Source of the DNA: Phenylobacterium immobile (ATCC 35973)
GTDB lineage: Bacteria > Pseudomonadota > Alphaproteobacteria > Caulobacterales > Caulobacteraceae
Length of the DNA stretch: 64,000 nt
Direction: 5' to 3'
Assembly (NCBI RefSeq): GCF_001375595.1
Contig: NZ_CVJQ01000001.1
Location: 2,197,001-2,261,000, forward strand
In this document: piece by piece, positions 33,415 through 43,290 of the stretch
Layout: each line of letters starts with the position of its first letter
Numbering within the stretch: the stretch's first letter is position 1
Translations under genes and position numbers: made by a program
Notes under the pieces: model-generated
Database searches by the model: none
What the model was told of the DNA's origin: nothing
What the model saw: the letters and a program-made list of their open reading frames with translations, nothing else

Positions 33415-33666
33415 GGTGTGCTCAAGATGTTCCGTTAACGCGGCTGACATAGCCCGCTCAGTCCCGAGCCGCAATGGGAAGAGGCGCCCTGCGCAAGGTT
33501 TGCGCCAAGCCGCCGCATCCGCTAATTTCACCGCGCCTCCAGCGGACAGCCGAGGCTCGAGTCGGACCGCGCGCGCACGGACATTGCGCGCGCGTTTTTC
33601 ATTCCGACAACGGGGCCGTTCGCAGGCGGGGCGATTGCTGCACCGGCTCTCGGAGAACAAGCCGTC

Positions 33667-34422
33667 ATGACGCGCCGGAAGAAGATCTACGAGGGCAAGG
33701 CCAAGATCCTCTTCGAGGGACCAGAGCCCGGCACCTTGATCCAGTACTTCAAGGACGACACCACCGCCTTCGACGCCCAGAAAAAGGCGATCCTGGAAGG
33801 CAAGGGCGTGATCAACAACCGCATCAGCGAGCACATCATGACGCGGTTGAACGCCATCGGCGTGACCAACCACTTCATCAAGCGCCTGAACCTGCGCGAG
33901 CAGCTGATCCGCGAAGTTGAAATCATCCCGCTGGAAATCGTCTGCCGCAACGTCGCCGCCGGCTCGCTGTCGACGCGGCTTGGCTTGCCGGAGGGCCAGG
34001 CGCTGCCGCGCTCGATCATCGAATTCTACCTGAAGGACGACAAGCTCCACGACCCGATGGTCTCCGAAGAGCACATCACCGCCTTCAACTGGGCCTCGAC
34101 CCAGGAGATCGACGACATCATGGCGCTGACGCTCCGGGTGAACGACTTCCTCACCGGCATGTTCGGCGCCGTCGGCATCACTCTGATCGACTTCAAGATC
34201 GAATTCGGCCGCATCTGGGAGAACGATTTCGCCCGGATCATCCTGGCCGACGAGATCAGCCCCGACAGCTGCAGGCTGTGGGATTCCACCACCAACGAAA
34301 AGCTGGACAAGGACCGCTTCCGCCGCGACCTCGGCAATGTGATCGAGAGCTATGCGGAGGTTGCCCGCCGGCTCGGCATCATGAAAGAGATGCCGACGGT
34401 CATTCAAGGAGGCCTCCACTAG
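33667..34422 (+). CDS. purC: SAICAR synthetase
   Basis: 251 residues. Joins CAIR and aspartate in purine synthesis. Signatures: [59 protein letters not shown] (substrate loop) and [10 protein letters not shown], plus [14 protein letters not shown]. First gene of a tight cluster; its TAG stop shares a G with the GTG start of purS. Confidence 0.96.
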   Translation: MTRRKKIYEGKAKILFEGPEPGTLIQYFKDDTTAFDAQKKAILEGKGVINNRISEHIMTRLNAIGVTNHFIKRLNLREQLIREVEIIPLEIVCRNVAAGSLSTRLGLPEGQALPRSIIEFYLKDDKLHDPMVSEEHITAFNWASTQEIDDIMALTLRVNDFLTGMFGAVGITLIDFKIEFGRIWENDFARIILADEISPDSCRLWDSTTNEKLDKDRFRRDLGNVIESYAEVARRLGIMKEMPTVIQGGLH

Positions 34423-34661
34423 TGCGCGCCAAGGTCCATGTTTTCTTGAAGCCGGGCGTCCTCGACGTTCAGGGCAAGGCGGTCGAGCAGGCGTTGCACG
34501 GCCTGGGCTGGGACGGCGTGGAAGGCGTCCGCGTCGGCCGCACCATCGAGTTCGACCTGAAGAGCGCTGACGCCGTGGCCGCCGAGGCCGAGGTCAAGGC
34601 CATGTGCGAGAAGCTGCTCGCCAACACGGTGATCGAGAGCTACCGCGTGGAGCTGGCGTGA
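34422..34661 (+). CDS. purS: Phosphoribosylformylglycinamidine synthase subunit PurS
   Basis: 79 residues from GTG 34422, overlapping the purC stop by one base. Typical PurS: VHVFLKPGVLDVQGKAVEQA, LEQ-type helix, GVEGVRVGRTIEFDLKS and a C-terminus VIESYRVEL. PurS bridges PurQ and PurL and helps transfer ammonia in FGAM synthase. Followed with a 4-nt overlap by a small lipoprotein gene. Confidence 0.94.
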   Translation: MRAKVHVFLKPGVLDVQGKAVEQALHGLGWDGVEGVRVGRTIEFDLKSADAVAAEAEVKAMCEKLLANTVIESYRVELA

Positions 34662-35032
34662 AGGCTGAGGCCTTCCTCGCCGCCCTACTCCTCTGCATCG
34701 CCGCCTGCGCGCCGAAAGCCGCGCCGCCCGCCCCTATGGTCGGCCTCGACTGCGCCAGCGCCTTTGAGGCTCTGCGCGACAAGATCGTCGGCCAGCCGCG
34801 CCTCACGCCCGCGCCGAAAGACCCGACCCAGCCCTATCGCTTCTACTCCAGCGATGACGGCAAGACCTCCTACCTGATCACCGAACCCGACGCGCCGGCC
34901 CACCCGGCGATCATGCTGCAGCGAGCGGTGGGAACCGAGGTGAAGACCACCGGCTGTCCCTACGGCGACAAGGCCCGCTACGACGAGCTCGCCGCCTATC
35001 TCGACAGCCTGAAAACCTGGACGCGGAAATGA
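34658..35032 (+). CDS. Small lipoprotein of unknown function inside the pur cluster
   Basis: 124 residues from GTG 34658 (GTGA overlap with the purS stop). It has a lipoprotein signal with lipobox IAAC (Cys at ~17), then a mature domain of ~105 residues containing LDCASAFEALRDKIVGQPRL, YRFYSSDDGKTSYLITEPD and AVGTEVKTTGCPYGDKARYD. Two Cys in the mature part could pair. I do not recognise the family. Its position between purS and purQ suggests only cotranscription. Confidence 0.82.
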   Translation: MKAEAFLAALLLCIAACAPKAAPPAPMVGLDCASAFEALRDKIVGQPRLTPAPKDPTQPYRFYSSDDGKTSYLITEPDAPAHPAIMLQRAVGTEVKTTGCPYGDKARYDELAAYLDSLKTWTRK

Positions 35033-35114
35033 CGGCGCACGGCCTCGACGCCAGCGCCCCCATCGTCTACCCGTCCGCCCATTCCGCTAGAGAACCTGCG
35101 AGACAGAACGCCCG

Positions 35115-35777
35115 ATGAAAGCCGCCGTCGTCGTCTTCCCCGGCTCCAACTGCGATCGCGACTGCAAGGTCGCCGTCGAACGCTCCACGGGCGCCTCGGT
35201 GGAGATGGTCTGGCACGCCGAGACCGCCCTGCCCTCGGGACTCGACCTGATCGTGCTCCCTGGTGGGTTCTCCTATGGCGACTATCTGCGGTGCGGGGCC
35301 ATGGCCTCGCTGTCGCCGGTGATGGCGGAGGTCAGGGCCGCCGCTGAACGCGGCGTCGCCGTCGTCGGCATCTGCAACGGCTTCCAGGTGCTATGCGAAG
35401 CCGGCATGCTGCCAGGCGCGCTTCTACGCAACGCCGCGCTCAAATACGTCTGCAAGGCGGTCGACCTGGAGGTCGTCAACGTCCAGACCCGCTTCACGTC
35501 GGGCTATGCCGCGACGCGTCGGGCGGTCATGACCATCGGCAACGGCGAAGGGAATTTCTTCGCCGATGAGGCCACGCTGGACCGGTTGGAAGGCGATGGC
35601 CAGGTGGTGTTCCGTTATCTCGACAACCCCAATGGCTCGGCCCGCGGCATCGCTGGCATCGTCAGCGCCACCGGCAATGTGCTGGGCCTGATGCCCCACC
35701 CTGACCGCGCCTTCGAGGCCGAGCTGGGATCGTCCGACGGAGCGATCCTGTTCCAAAGCGCCCTCGCCAGCGCCTGA
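35115..35777 (+). CDS. purQ: FGAM synthase glutaminase subunit PurQ
   Basis: 220 residues, a class I glutamine amidotransferase. N-terminus [37 protein letters not shown], nucleophile Cys in [15 protein letters not shown], and His/Glu near [15 protein letters not shown]. Supplies ammonia to PurL. An 82-bp gap separates it from the lipoprotein gene, and PurL follows after 11 bp. Confidence 0.96.
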   Translation: MKAAVVVFPGSNCDRDCKVAVERSTGASVEMVWHAETALPSGLDLIVLPGGFSYGDYLRCGAMASLSPVMAEVRAAAERGVAVVGICNGFQVLCEAGMLPGALLRNAALKYVCKAVDLEVVNVQTRFTSGYAATRRAVMTIGNGEGNFFADEATLDRLEGDGQVVFRYLDNPNGSARGIAGIVSATGNVLGLMPHPDRAFEAELGSSDGAILFQSALASA

Positions 35778-35788
35778 GAGTCCTGATC

Positions 35789-37978
35789 ATGAGCACCAAG
35801 ACGATCGCCGAATCGGCCGCCGAATACGGCCTCAAGCCCGACGAGTTCCAGGTGATCCTGCAACGCCTCGGCCGTGAGCCCAATCACCTGGAGCTGGGCG
35901 TCTTCTCGGTCATGTGGTCGGAGCACTGCTCCTATAAGTCGAGCCGCAAGCACCTCGGCAAGTTCCCGACCACCGGTCCTAAGGTGATCTGTGGGCCCGG
36001 CGAGAACGCCGGCGTCATCGACATCGGCGAGGGGCCAGATGGGACGAAATTGGCCTGCATCTTCAAGATGGAGAGCCACAACCATCCCTCCTACATCGAG
36101 CCTTACCAGGGCGCGGCGACAGGCGTCGGCGGCATCATGCGGGACGTCTTCACCATGGGCGCGCGACCAGTGGCCCTCCTCAACGCGCTGCGCTTCGGCC
36201 AGCCCGATCACCCCAAGACCAAGCGCCTGGTCTCGGGCGTCGTCTCCGGCATCGCCGGCTATGGCAACTGTGTCGGCGTACCAACGGTGGCGGGCGAGAC
36301 GAATTTCCACCGCGGCTATGACGGCAATATCCTGGTCAACGCCATGTGCGTGGGCCTGGCCGACGCCGACAAGATTTTCTACTCCGCCGCGCCCGCCGCC
36401 GGCCTGTCGGTCGTCTACTTCGGCTCTAAGACCGGCCGCGACGGCATCCATGGCGCGACCATGGCCAGCCAGGAGTTCGACGACGCCTCCGACGAGAAGC
36501 GCCCGACCGTCCAGGTCGGCGACCCCTTCGCCGAGAAGCTCCTGATCGAAGCGACCCTGGAGCTGATGGCGTCCGGCGCGGTCGCCGCCATCCAAGACAT
36601 GGGCGCCGCAGGCTTGACGTCGTCGTCGGTTGAGATGGCCGGCAAGGGCGGCGTGGGCATCGAGCTCGATCTCGACGCCGTGCCGCAGCGCGAAGCGAAC
36701 ATGAGCGCCTATGAGATGATGCTCTCAGAAAGCCAGGAGCGAATGCTGGCGATCCTGAAGCCGGGCCGCGAGGCCGACGGCCAGCGCATCTTCGAAAAGT
36801 GGGGCCTGGACGCCGCCGTCATTGGGATCACCACCGACACCGGCCATCTGGTCCTCAAGCACCGAGGCGCCGTCGTCGCCGACGTGCCGCTCGCGCCGCT
36901 GTTCGACGACGCGCCACTGTATGATCGCCCCTGGATCCAGCCGGTCCTGCAGGAACAGCTCCACGACGTGCCGGCCCCCGTCGACTATGCGGACGCGATC
37001 GTGCGCCTGATGTCGGCGCCCGACATGGCCTCCAAGCGCTGGATCTGGGAGCAGTACGACCGCCACGTCATGGCCGACACGCTCGAGGATTCGGCGACCG
37101 GCGCCGACGCCGGCATCGTGCGTGTGCACGGAACGAAGAAGGCGCTGGCCGTCTGTTCCGACGTCACCCCGCGCTATGTCCAGAACGACCCGTACGAGGG
37201 CGGCAAGCAGGCCGTGGCGGAGGCCTGGCGCAACCTGACCGCCGTCGGCGCGACGCCGATCGCCATCACCGACAATCTGAACTTCGGCAACCCGGAACGC
37301 CCTGAGATCATGGGCCAGATCGTTCGCGCCATCGACGGCATGGCCGAGGCCTGCCGCGTGCTCGACTTCCCCGTCGTGAGCGGCAACGTCAGCCTCTATA
37401 ACGAGACCAATGGCGCGGCCATTCCGCCGACCCCCACCGTCGGCGGCGTCGGCCTGCTGGAAGACTACGCGATCCGGGCGGACTTCGGCGGCCTGAAGGC
37501 CAACGACACCATTGTCCTGATCGGCGCCACACCTGGCGCCTTCGGCGCTTCCATGTACCTGCGCGAGATCATGGGTCGCGAGGACGGCGCTCCGCCGCCG
37601 GTGGACCTGGCTTTGGAGCGCAAGACCGGGGACCTGGTCCGCAGCCTGATCCACGCTGGCCACCTGCGCGTGGTCCACGATCTGTCCGACGGCGGGCTCG
37701 CCGCCGCGGCCGCCGAGATGGCGCTCGCCTCGAATGTCGGCATGAGCCTGACGATCCAGGGCCACGTAGAACTCTTCGCCGAGGACCAGGCTCGCTATCT
37801 GGTCGCCGCCGAAGACGCTCAGCCGATCCTGAAGGCCGCGGAAAAGGCCGGCGTACCGGCGCGCATCATTGGCCTGGCCGGCGGCCACAGCCTTTCCGGC
37901 GGCGGACTCTTCGACCTGCCGCTCGACCGCCTGCGGCAGAGCCATGAGGGGTGGATGCCGGCGTGGCTAGGGGCCTAG
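35789..37978 (+). CDS. purL: FGAM synthase subunit PurL (small type)
   Basis: 729 residues, the short-type PurL that needs PurS and PurQ. Blocks: [114 protein letters not shown]. Two AIRS-like halves each contribute to the ATP-dependent amination of FGAR. Full length with no lesions. Confidence 0.97.
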   Translation: MSTKTIAESAAEYGLKPDEFQVILQRLGREPNHLELGVFSVMWSEHCSYKSSRKHLGKFPTTGPKVICGPGENAGVIDIGEGPDGTKLACIFKMESHNHPSYIEPYQGAATGVGGIMRDVFTMGARPVALLNALRFGQPDHPKTKRLVSGVVSGIAGYGNCVGVPTVAGETNFHRGYDGNILVNAMCVGLADADKIFYSAAPAAGLSVVYFGSKTGRDGIHGATMASQEFDDASDEKRPTVQVGDPFAEKLLIEATLELMASGAVAAIQDMGAAGLTSSSVEMAGKGGVGIELDLDAVPQREANMSAYEMMLSESQERMLAILKPGREADGQRIFEKWGLDAAVIGITTDTGHLVLKHRGAVVADVPLAPLFDDAPLYDRPWIQPVLQEQLHDVPAPVDYADAIVRLMSAPDMASKRWIWEQYDRHVMADTLEDSATGADAGIVRVHGTKKALAVCSDVTPRYVQNDPYEGGKQAVAEAWRNLTAVGATPIAITDNLNFGNPERPEIMGQIVRAIDGMAEACRVLDFPVVSGNVSLYNETNGAAIPPTPTVGGVGLLEDYAIRADFGGLKANDTIVLIGATPGAFGASMYLREIMGREDGAPPPVDLALERKTGDLVRSLIHAGHLRVVHDLSDGGLAAAAAEMALASNVGMSLTIQGHVELFAEDQARYLVAAEDAQPILKAAEKAGVPARIIGLAGGHSLSGGGLFDLPLDRLRQSHEGWMPAWLGA

Positions 37979-37982
37979 GCCC

Positions 37983-38141
37983 ATGTCGCTGCTGCTCAAC
38001 ATCGACGTCCCCGATCTACCCGCGGCGGAGCGGTTCTATGTCGAGAGCTTCGGGCTAAGGCCATACCGCCGGGTCGGCGGCGTGGCTGCTGGTCAAGGCG
38101 GCGGGCAGGGCCGGCGCGGGCGGCGATCGGCGCCGGCCTGA
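37983..38141 (+). pseudogene. VOC/glyoxalase-family remnant
   Basis: ATG 37983 starts MSLLLNIDVPDLPAAERFYV-ESFGLRPYRR, the classic first beta-alpha unit of vicinal-oxygen-chelate proteins, just 4 nt after purL. After about 34 residues the frame degenerates into Gly/Arg/Ala and stops at 38139-38141; a neighbouring frame continues with WLLVKAAG, a later VOC segment. An internal deletion with frameshift best explains this. Confidence 0.6.
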
Positions 38142-38239
38142 GGCGCCGACTCGGAACCTTGAGCTTGGCGCCTCGTTGGCTCTGAAACGCCCGGATGCCC
38201 CATGCTTCCAGAAACCGGGCGAGGGAGCGAGCGCCAGTC

Positions 38240-38662
38240 ATGAGCCTCTTCAGCAAAATCAAGGACAAGGTCTTCCACCGCGATCACGACGCCGCATCGC
38301 CATCCTCGGTGCGCTCGGCGGAGCCGCGCGCCTTCAATCACGAACGCGCCGAACTTGCGCCCGCCACGCCAGCCGATGTGATCCCGATGGGCGACGGCAA
38401 GCCGGTCAACGTCGAAGACAACCTGGCCGCCCTGGCCGAATTCAACGGCGGCCAAGACAACGGCTGGCGGACCTCCATCGTCGACCTGCTCGACCTCCTG
38501 CGCCTCGACACGAGCCTTGAGGCCCGCCAGGCGCTGGCCGAAGAACTGGACATCCACGCCGGCGAGCCGGACAGCGCCGAACAAAACGCCGCCCTCCACA
38601 GAGCGGTCATGCAGAAACTGCGCGACAACGGTGGGATCGTGCCGGACAGCCTCTACGGCTGA
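38240..38662 (+). CDS. DUF3597 domain protein
   Basis: 140 residues from ATG 38240 with a GGGAG site upstream. DUF3597 features: start MSLFSKIKDKVF, and the C-terminal LysM-like or helical block GWRTSIVDLLDLLRLDTSLE, ARQALAEELDI, MQKLRDNGGIVPDSL. No signal peptide. Function unknown; such proteins are widespread in proteobacteria. Confidence 0.85.
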   Translation: MSLFSKIKDKVFHRDHDAASPSSVRSAEPRAFNHERAELAPATPADVIPMGDGKPVNVEDNLAALAEFNGGQDNGWRTSIVDLLDLLRLDTSLEARQALAEELDIHAGEPDSAEQNAALHRAVMQKLRDNGGIVPDSLYG

Positions 38663-38745
38663 CGCCGGCGCCGACCGGCCGCCGATGGCGCATTGACGGC
38701 CCCCTGCTCGGGGCGCCATGGACGGCTCCGTAGAGGAGACCCGCC

Positions 38746-38982
38746 ATGCCGATGTCCCAGACCGATCTCGAAGCTGTGCTGCGTGAAGGCTTCCCTGACG
38801 CCGAGATTGAGATTCAGGATCTCGCCGGCGACGGTGACCATTACCGGGCCAGGATCGTCTCGACCCGCTTCGCTGGCCTGCCCCGCGTGCGTCAACACCA
38901 ACTGGTCTATGCCGCCCTGGGCGACCGTGTCGGCGGGGAACTGCACGCCCTGGCGCTGGAAACGTCCACGCCGAAGGCCTAA
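38746..38982 (+). CDS. BolA-family protein
   Basis: 78 residues. BolA/IbaG-like: LEAVLREGFPDAEIEIQDLA, GDGDHYRARIVSTRFAGLPR, VRQHQLVYAALGDRVGGELH, ALALET, with the conserved His in RQHQLVYAAL. BolA proteins bind monothiol glutaredoxins to share a [2Fe-2S] cluster; the grx gene lies 77 bp downstream, a widely conserved pairing. Confidence 0.92.
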   Translation: MPMSQTDLEAVLREGFPDAEIEIQDLAGDGDHYRARIVSTRFAGLPRVRQHQLVYAALGDRVGGELHALALETSTPKA

Positions 38983-39059
38983 TTGCGCGACCCGCTTGAC
39001 CGGGGCCTCAGCGCTTCCTAGCTGTTGGGTCTGAATTTCCGCCGAGAGGGGCGATACCG

Positions 39060-39416
39060 ATGAGCGACGCCGCGACCACCACCACCGATCCCGTCCACGG
39101 CTTCATCGCCAAGACGCTGGGTGAATATCCTGTCGTGCTCTTCATGAAGGGCTCCCCGGATGCGCCCAAGTGCGGATTCTCCTCGCAGGTCGTGCAGATT
39201 CTGGACCAGCTTGGCGCGGAATACGTTGGGGTGGACGTGCTGCAATCACAGCCGCTGCGTGACGGCATCAAGACCTATTCCGACTGGCCGACGATTCCCC
39301 AGCTTTATGTGAAGGGCGAGTTCGTCGGCGGCTGCGACATCATCAAGGAAATGTACGAGACCGGTGAGCTCGAAAGCTTCCTCGACGAGCAGGGCGTGAT
39401 CCCCGAAGCCAGCTGA
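39060..39416 (+). CDS. grxD: Monothiol glutaredoxin, Grx4 family
   Basis: 118 residues. The CGFS active site is clear ([20 protein letters not shown]), with GADYVGVDVL-type strand ([10 protein letters not shown]), the cis-Pro motif [20 protein letters not shown] and [13 protein letters not shown]. Binds [2Fe-2S] clusters with glutathione and pairs with BolA in cluster delivery and iron regulation. Confidence 0.95.
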   Translation: MSDAATTTTDPVHGFIAKTLGEYPVVLFMKGSPDAPKCGFSSQVVQILDQLGAEYVGVDVLQSQPLRDGIKTYSDWPTIPQLYVKGEFVGGCDIIKEMYETGELESFLDEQGVIPEAS

Positions 39417-39463
39417 GCCCAACGTCCGATTGACCCCAACCGCCGCAGCGCGGTTCTAGACGC

Positions 39464-40570
39464 ATGAATTCCCATCGTATCGGCGAGGCGCTGCGCGGCT
39501 ACGCGCCCTGGGCGCCGGACTGGCTTGTCACCTTGCTGCTGGTGGCGGTCGCGCTCAGCATCGCACTGGGCCTGCACCGGCTGGTCGTGTCGCTCGCGCG
39601 CAAGCGCCTCACTGGACTCGACACCTTCTGGCGATCACTCGTCGTTCGCAGCGAGGGTCCAGCGCGCCTGGCCTTGATCGTCGCCGCGCTGACCTGGGCC
39701 GCCCACGTCGCGCCGCTGAGCGATGGCTACGAGACCAATCTCAAGCGCCTGCTGTTCATCACCTTCGTCGGCCTCCTCGGCTGGACAGGGGTGATGGCCG
39801 TGGAGATCGCCGGCGACCTCTATCTGCGCCGTCTGCGGTTGGATGACGCCGACAACCTCCAGGCGCGCAAGCATCTGACGCAAATGCGTATCCTGCAGCG
39901 CTCGGCCGACACGATGATCATCGTAATCAGCGCCGGCGTCGCCCTTGTCGCCGTGCCCGGCGTCCGTCAACTCGGCGTCAGCCTGCTGGCCGCGGGCGGC
40001 GCAGCGGGCATCATCGTCGGCCTCGCCCTCCAGCCAATTCTCTCCAACATGATGGCCGGCGTTCAAATCGCCTTCACTCAGCCGATCCGCATCGACGATG
40101 CGGTGAAGGTCGAGGGCCAGTTCGGCCACGTCGAAGAGATCACCAGCGCCTATGTGGTCATCAAGCTCTGGGACCTTCGCCGCCTGGTGGTGCCGCTGAA
40201 GTACTTCCTGGAGAAGCCGTTCGAGAACTGGACCCGCCAGACCTCCGAGCTCATCGGCGAGGTCGAACTGATGGTCGACTACCGCGTCCCCGTCGCCGAG
40301 TTGCGCGAGGAACTGGCGCGGATTCTCGGCGCGTCCCAGGTCTGGGACAAGCGCATCGGCAAGCTGCAGGTCACCGCCGCCGGCGAAAACGTCATGACGG
40401 TCCGCGCCCTCGTCAGCGCCGCCAACGCCAGCCAGCTCGCCGATCTGCGCTTCGACGTTCGCGAGAAGATGATCACCTTCCTCCAGGACACCATCCCAGA
40501 CGCCTTGCCCCGCAAGGGCGTGGAGTTCCACGCCGCCCCGCCCGAGCCGGACGCGGCGCCGCCGGAGTAG
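39464..40570 (+). CDS. MscS-family mechanosensitive channel
   Basis: 368 residues, five or so membrane helices with the pore-lining helix about residues 165-195 (QLGVSLLAAGGAAGIIVGLA) followed by the MscS beta domain (LQPILSNMMAGVQIAFTQPI; RIDDAVKVEGQFGHVEEITS; KLWDLRRLVVPLKYFLEKPF). It releases solutes on hypo-osmotic shock or may carry small ions. Monocistronic, ending before the bidirectional terminator at 40613-40645. Confidence 0.9.
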   Translation: MNSHRIGEALRGYAPWAPDWLVTLLLVAVALSIALGLHRLVVSLARKRLTGLDTFWRSLVVRSEGPARLALIVAALTWAAHVAPLSDGYETNLKRLLFITFVGLLGWTGVMAVEIAGDLYLRRLRLDDADNLQARKHLTQMRILQRSADTMIIVISAGVALVAVPGVRQLGVSLLAAGGAAGIIVGLALQPILSNMMAGVQIAFTQPIRIDDAVKVEGQFGHVEEITSAYVVIKLWDLRRLVVPLKYFLEKPFENWTRQTSELIGEVELMVDYRVPVAELREELARILGASQVWDKRIGKLQVTAAGENVMTVRALVSAANASQLADLRFDVREKMITFLQDTIPDALPRKGVEFHAAPPEPDAAPPE

Positions 40571-40612
40571 GGTCCTTCTCCCTGGCGAGAGAAGGGAGAT
40601 AAGACCGCAAAG

Positions 40613-40645
40613 AAAAAGGGCGGCTGCCGAAGCAACCGCCCTTTT
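40613..40645. terminator. Bidirectional terminator between mscS-like gene and rpsD
   Basis: AAAAAGGGCGG (40613-40623) pairs with CCGCCCTTTT (40636-40645), with a further partly paired inner stem around CGAA. A-run on one side and T-run on the other allow termination in both directions, fitting the two convergent genes. Confidence 0.8.
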
Positions 40646-40669
40646 CGCAGTCCTGGAATTCTAAGCCGC

Positions 40670-41287
40670 TTACGACGCGTAGAATTCGATGACGAGGTTC
40701 GGTTCCATCTTCACCGGATAGGGCACTTCGGCCAGCTCCGGGATGCGGACGTAGGTGGCGCTCATCGCCTTGGCGTCGACGGTGATGTAGTCCGGCGTGT
40801 CGCGTTCCGACGACTGCAGGGCTTCCAGCACCAGGGCCATGTTGCGCGAGCGTTCGCGGACCTGGACGACGTCGCCCGGCTTCACGCGGTAGGACGGGAT
40901 GTTCACGCGCTTGCCGTTCACCATCACGTGGCCGTGGTTGACGAACTGGCGGGCGGCGAAGGGGGTCGGCACAAACTTCGAGCGATAGACGATGGCGTCC
41001 AGGCGCGATTCCAGCAGGCCGATCAGGTTCTCAGCGGTGTTGCCCTTGCGACGATCGGCTTCGTCGTAGGTCTTCGAGAACTGCTTCTCGGTAAGGTTGC
41101 CGTAGTAGCCCTTCAGCTTCTGCTTGGCGCGCAGCTGCAGGCCAAAGTCCGAAACCTTCTGCTTGCGGCGTTGGCCGTGCTGGCCAGGACCGTAGGCGCG
41201 GTTGTTGATCGGGGACTTCGGGCGACCCCAGATGTTTTCGCCCATCCGGCGGTCGAGTTTGTACTTGGAAGCTTGGCGCTTAGACAT
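40670..41287 (-). CDS. rpsD: 30S ribosomal protein S4
   Basis: 205 residues, the usual length. N-terminus [20 protein letters not shown], then [20 protein letters not shown] and the S4 RNA-binding domain ([40 protein letters not shown]). A primary 16S rRNA binder in small-subunit assembly. Monocistronic here; ends at the shared terminator. Confidence 0.97.
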   Translation of the reverse strand: MSKRQASKYKLDRRMGENIWGRPKSPINNRAYGPGQHGQRRKQKVSDFGLQLRAKQKLKGYYGNLTEKQFSKTYDEADRRKGNTAENLIGLLESRLDAIVYRSKFVPTPFAARQFVNHGHVMVNGKRVNIPSYRVKPGDVVQVRERSRNMALVLEALQSSERDTPDYITVDAKAMSATYVRIPELAEVPYPVKMEPNLVIEFYAS

Positions 41288-41434
41288 GGTTCATCTCGTC
41301 TTTGACGCGAGCCGGCGCTTCTGAGACGTCAGAGGCGCAATCGCAACGGCGGCCTTCGCATCACCCGTCATAAAACCCACGACCGGTGGCCCGGTCGCGA
41401 GAGGCGCGGTTTATGGCGGCGACGCGTTCAGGAG

Positions 41435-42505
41435 TCAACCTAGCCGCGCGGAGAGCTGAGATGAGGCCGCCTTCGCCTCTTCCCACCAGCGCAGCACGCG
41501 CGCGCCAGCGTCGCCCGTCGCCGCCAACCGTGCGCCCTGCCCCGCCCACAGCGAAATCTGCTCCGGGTCGCCTGCCGCAGTGCTGGCCGCGCGCAGGGGC
41601 TGGGTGAGGCGATTCTGCACCGGATAGGCCGGGACCAGATCCTCATCGGATCGCATTTCGCGCATGAAGCGGTTCTCAAGCCCGCGGGCATGTCGACCGG
41701 TGAAGGCCCGAGTCAGCCGCGTCGCCTCATCCGGCGCCGCCGCCAGCGCCTGTCGCCAGGGCGAGGACGTCGTCGCCTGGTCGCTCAGCAAGAAGGCGGT
41801 GCCCATTTGGGCGGCTGACGCGCCCAGGGCCAGGACCGCGGCCACGCCGCGGCCATCCATGATCCCGCCCGCGGCGATCACCGGCAGGTCGATCACCGCA
41901 CGGATCGTCGCGACCAGCGGCAGGAGGCCCACGAGGCTGGCGCCGACGTCCGCCAGGAAGTGGCCGCGGTGGCCGCCCGCCTCATAACCCTGGGCGCAGA
42001 CGCCATCGGCGCCCACCTCGGCCCAGGCTTTCGCCTCCGCGACCGTCGTCGCCGTGCCGATCACATAGGTTCCCGCCGCTTGCAGGGCCGCAACCTGCGC
42101 CGCCGTCAGAACATCGAACGCGAAGCTGGCCACGGGCGGCGCAGCCTGGATCAGCGCCGAGAACTGCCCCTCGAAATCCGGAGCGTACTGGTTTGGGATC
42201 TCAGGCAGCGGAGCGCCTGATTGGGCGTACCAGGGCGCAAGGCGCGCCAGCGCCAGGTCGATCTCGTCCTGGCCAGGCGCGACTGGACGGGTGATCAGCA
42301 GGTTCACATTGAAGGGCCGTTCGGTCTGCGCCTTCAAGGCGGCGATCGCCGGACCGAGGTCAGCCCCCGCAAGACCCGCGCCGGCGAAGGCGCCCATGCC
42401 GCCGGCCTCGCTGACCGCCAGCGCCAGACGATGGTCCGAAACCCCCAGCATCGGCGCCTGAAGGATCGGGATCGGCAGGGTGTCCAGCAGCGCCTTCAGG
42501 CTCAT
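41435..42505 (-). CDS. Nitronate monooxygenase-family FMN protein
   Basis: 356 residues, TIM-barrel NPD/2-nitropropane dioxygenase family: LPIPILQAPMLGVSDHRLAL, AEVGADGVCAQGYEAGGHRG (active-site His region), IDLPVIAAGGIMDGRGVAAV (phosphate-binding) and LALGASAAQMGTAFLLSDQA. It oxidises alkyl nitronates in known members. Starts with a 4-nt overlap (ATGA) on the trmJ stop, so translation is coupled. Confidence 0.9.
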   Translation of the reverse strand: MSLKALLDTLPIPILQAPMLGVSDHRLALAVSEAGGMGAFAGAGLAGADLGPAIAALKAQTERPFNVNLLITRPVAPGQDEIDLALARLAPWYAQSGAPLPEIPNQYAPDFEGQFSALIQAAPPVASFAFDVLTAAQVAALQAAGTYVIGTATTVAEAKAWAEVGADGVCAQGYEAGGHRGHFLADVGASLVGLLPLVATIRAVIDLPVIAAGGIMDGRGVAAVLALGASAAQMGTAFLLSDQATTSSPWRQALAAAPDEATRLTRAFTGRHARGLENRFMREMRSDEDLVPAYPVQNRLTQPLRAASTAAGDPEQISLWAGQGARLAATGDAGARVLRWWEEAKAASSQLSARLG

Positions 42506-43290
42506 GCCTCGCCCGCCTTCTCAGCCTTCTGGCGGGCGATCTTCTCCAGCACCCGGCCGCGGCCGCGCGATAAGGCGGTGACCACGCCACGCAGGGTGCG
42601 CACTTCCTGATCGCTGAATCGCGCCCGCGAAAGCGCCGTGCGCAGGTTCTGAACCATCGAGGGCGTCTTCTCCGGCGGATGGAAGAAGCCGGCGGTCTCA
42701 AGCTCACCTTCCAGGTGTTGGAACAGACCCATCATCGCCGCGCCATCCGCCGGCGCTGGCCCCTCGCGGAAGGCCGGGGGCGGGGCGTCCAGCTCCAGCA
42801 GGCGCAGCTCATAGGCGGTGATCGCCACGGCCTGGGCCAGATTCAAAGAGCGGAACTTCGGATCGATCGGAATGGTCACCACCGCCTGACAGAGCGCGAT
42901 GTCGGCCGTCTCCAGCCCCGCGCGCTCACCGCCAAACAGCAGGCCGACGCTCAGACCTTGGCCAAGACCCTGCGTCAATTCGCTCGCCGCCTGACGGGGC
43001 GTGATCACCGGCATCTGCAATTCGCGCGGCCTGGCTGTGGTGGCGAACACCAGCTGCAAGTCGGCGACCGCATCGCCGACGTTCTCGAAGACGTTGGCCC
43101 CATCCAACGGCCAGTCGGCGCCGGAGGCCGAAGCCCACGCCTGCTCCTGCGGCCAGCCGTCCCGTGGATTGACCAGGCGCAGGGTCTCTAGACCGAAGTT
43201 CGCCATCACCCGCGCCACCGCGCCAATGTTATGCGCCAATTGCGGGGCGTTCAGGATTACGACAGGTTTCGCGAGCAAGGCTTCGGCCAT
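42502..43290 (-). CDS. trmJ: tRNA (cytidine/uridine-2'-O-)-methyltransferase TrmJ
   Basis: 262 residues. SpoU/TrmH class knot enzyme: VVILNAPQLAHNIGAVARVM, ANFGLETLRLVNPRDGWP, LLFGGERAGLETADIALCQA, VTIPIDPKFRSLNLAQAVAI, then a helical C-terminal extension. It methylates position 32 of tRNAs. The start codon ATG (minus, 43290-43288) overlaps the ATG of the divergent beta-lactamase (43289-43291) inside one CCATGG; an AAAAGG site precedes it. Confidence 0.93.
   Translation of the reverse strand: MAEALLAKPVVILNAPQLAHNIGAVARVMANFGLETLRLVNPRDGWPQEQAWASASGADWPLDGANVFENVGDAVADLQLVFATTARPRELQMPVITPRQAASELTQGLGQGLSVGLLFGGERAGLETADIALCQAVVTIPIDPKFRSLNLAQAVAITAYELRLLELDAPPPAFREGPAPADGAAMMGLFQHLEGELETAGFFHPPEKTPSMVQNLRTALSRARFSDQEVRTLRGVVTALSRGRGRVLEKIARQKAEKAGEA

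Noticed and set aside
33415..34419. Upstream extension of the DUF1476 frame to 34419
   Set aside because: It runs antisense through purC; the family starts at ATG 33414.
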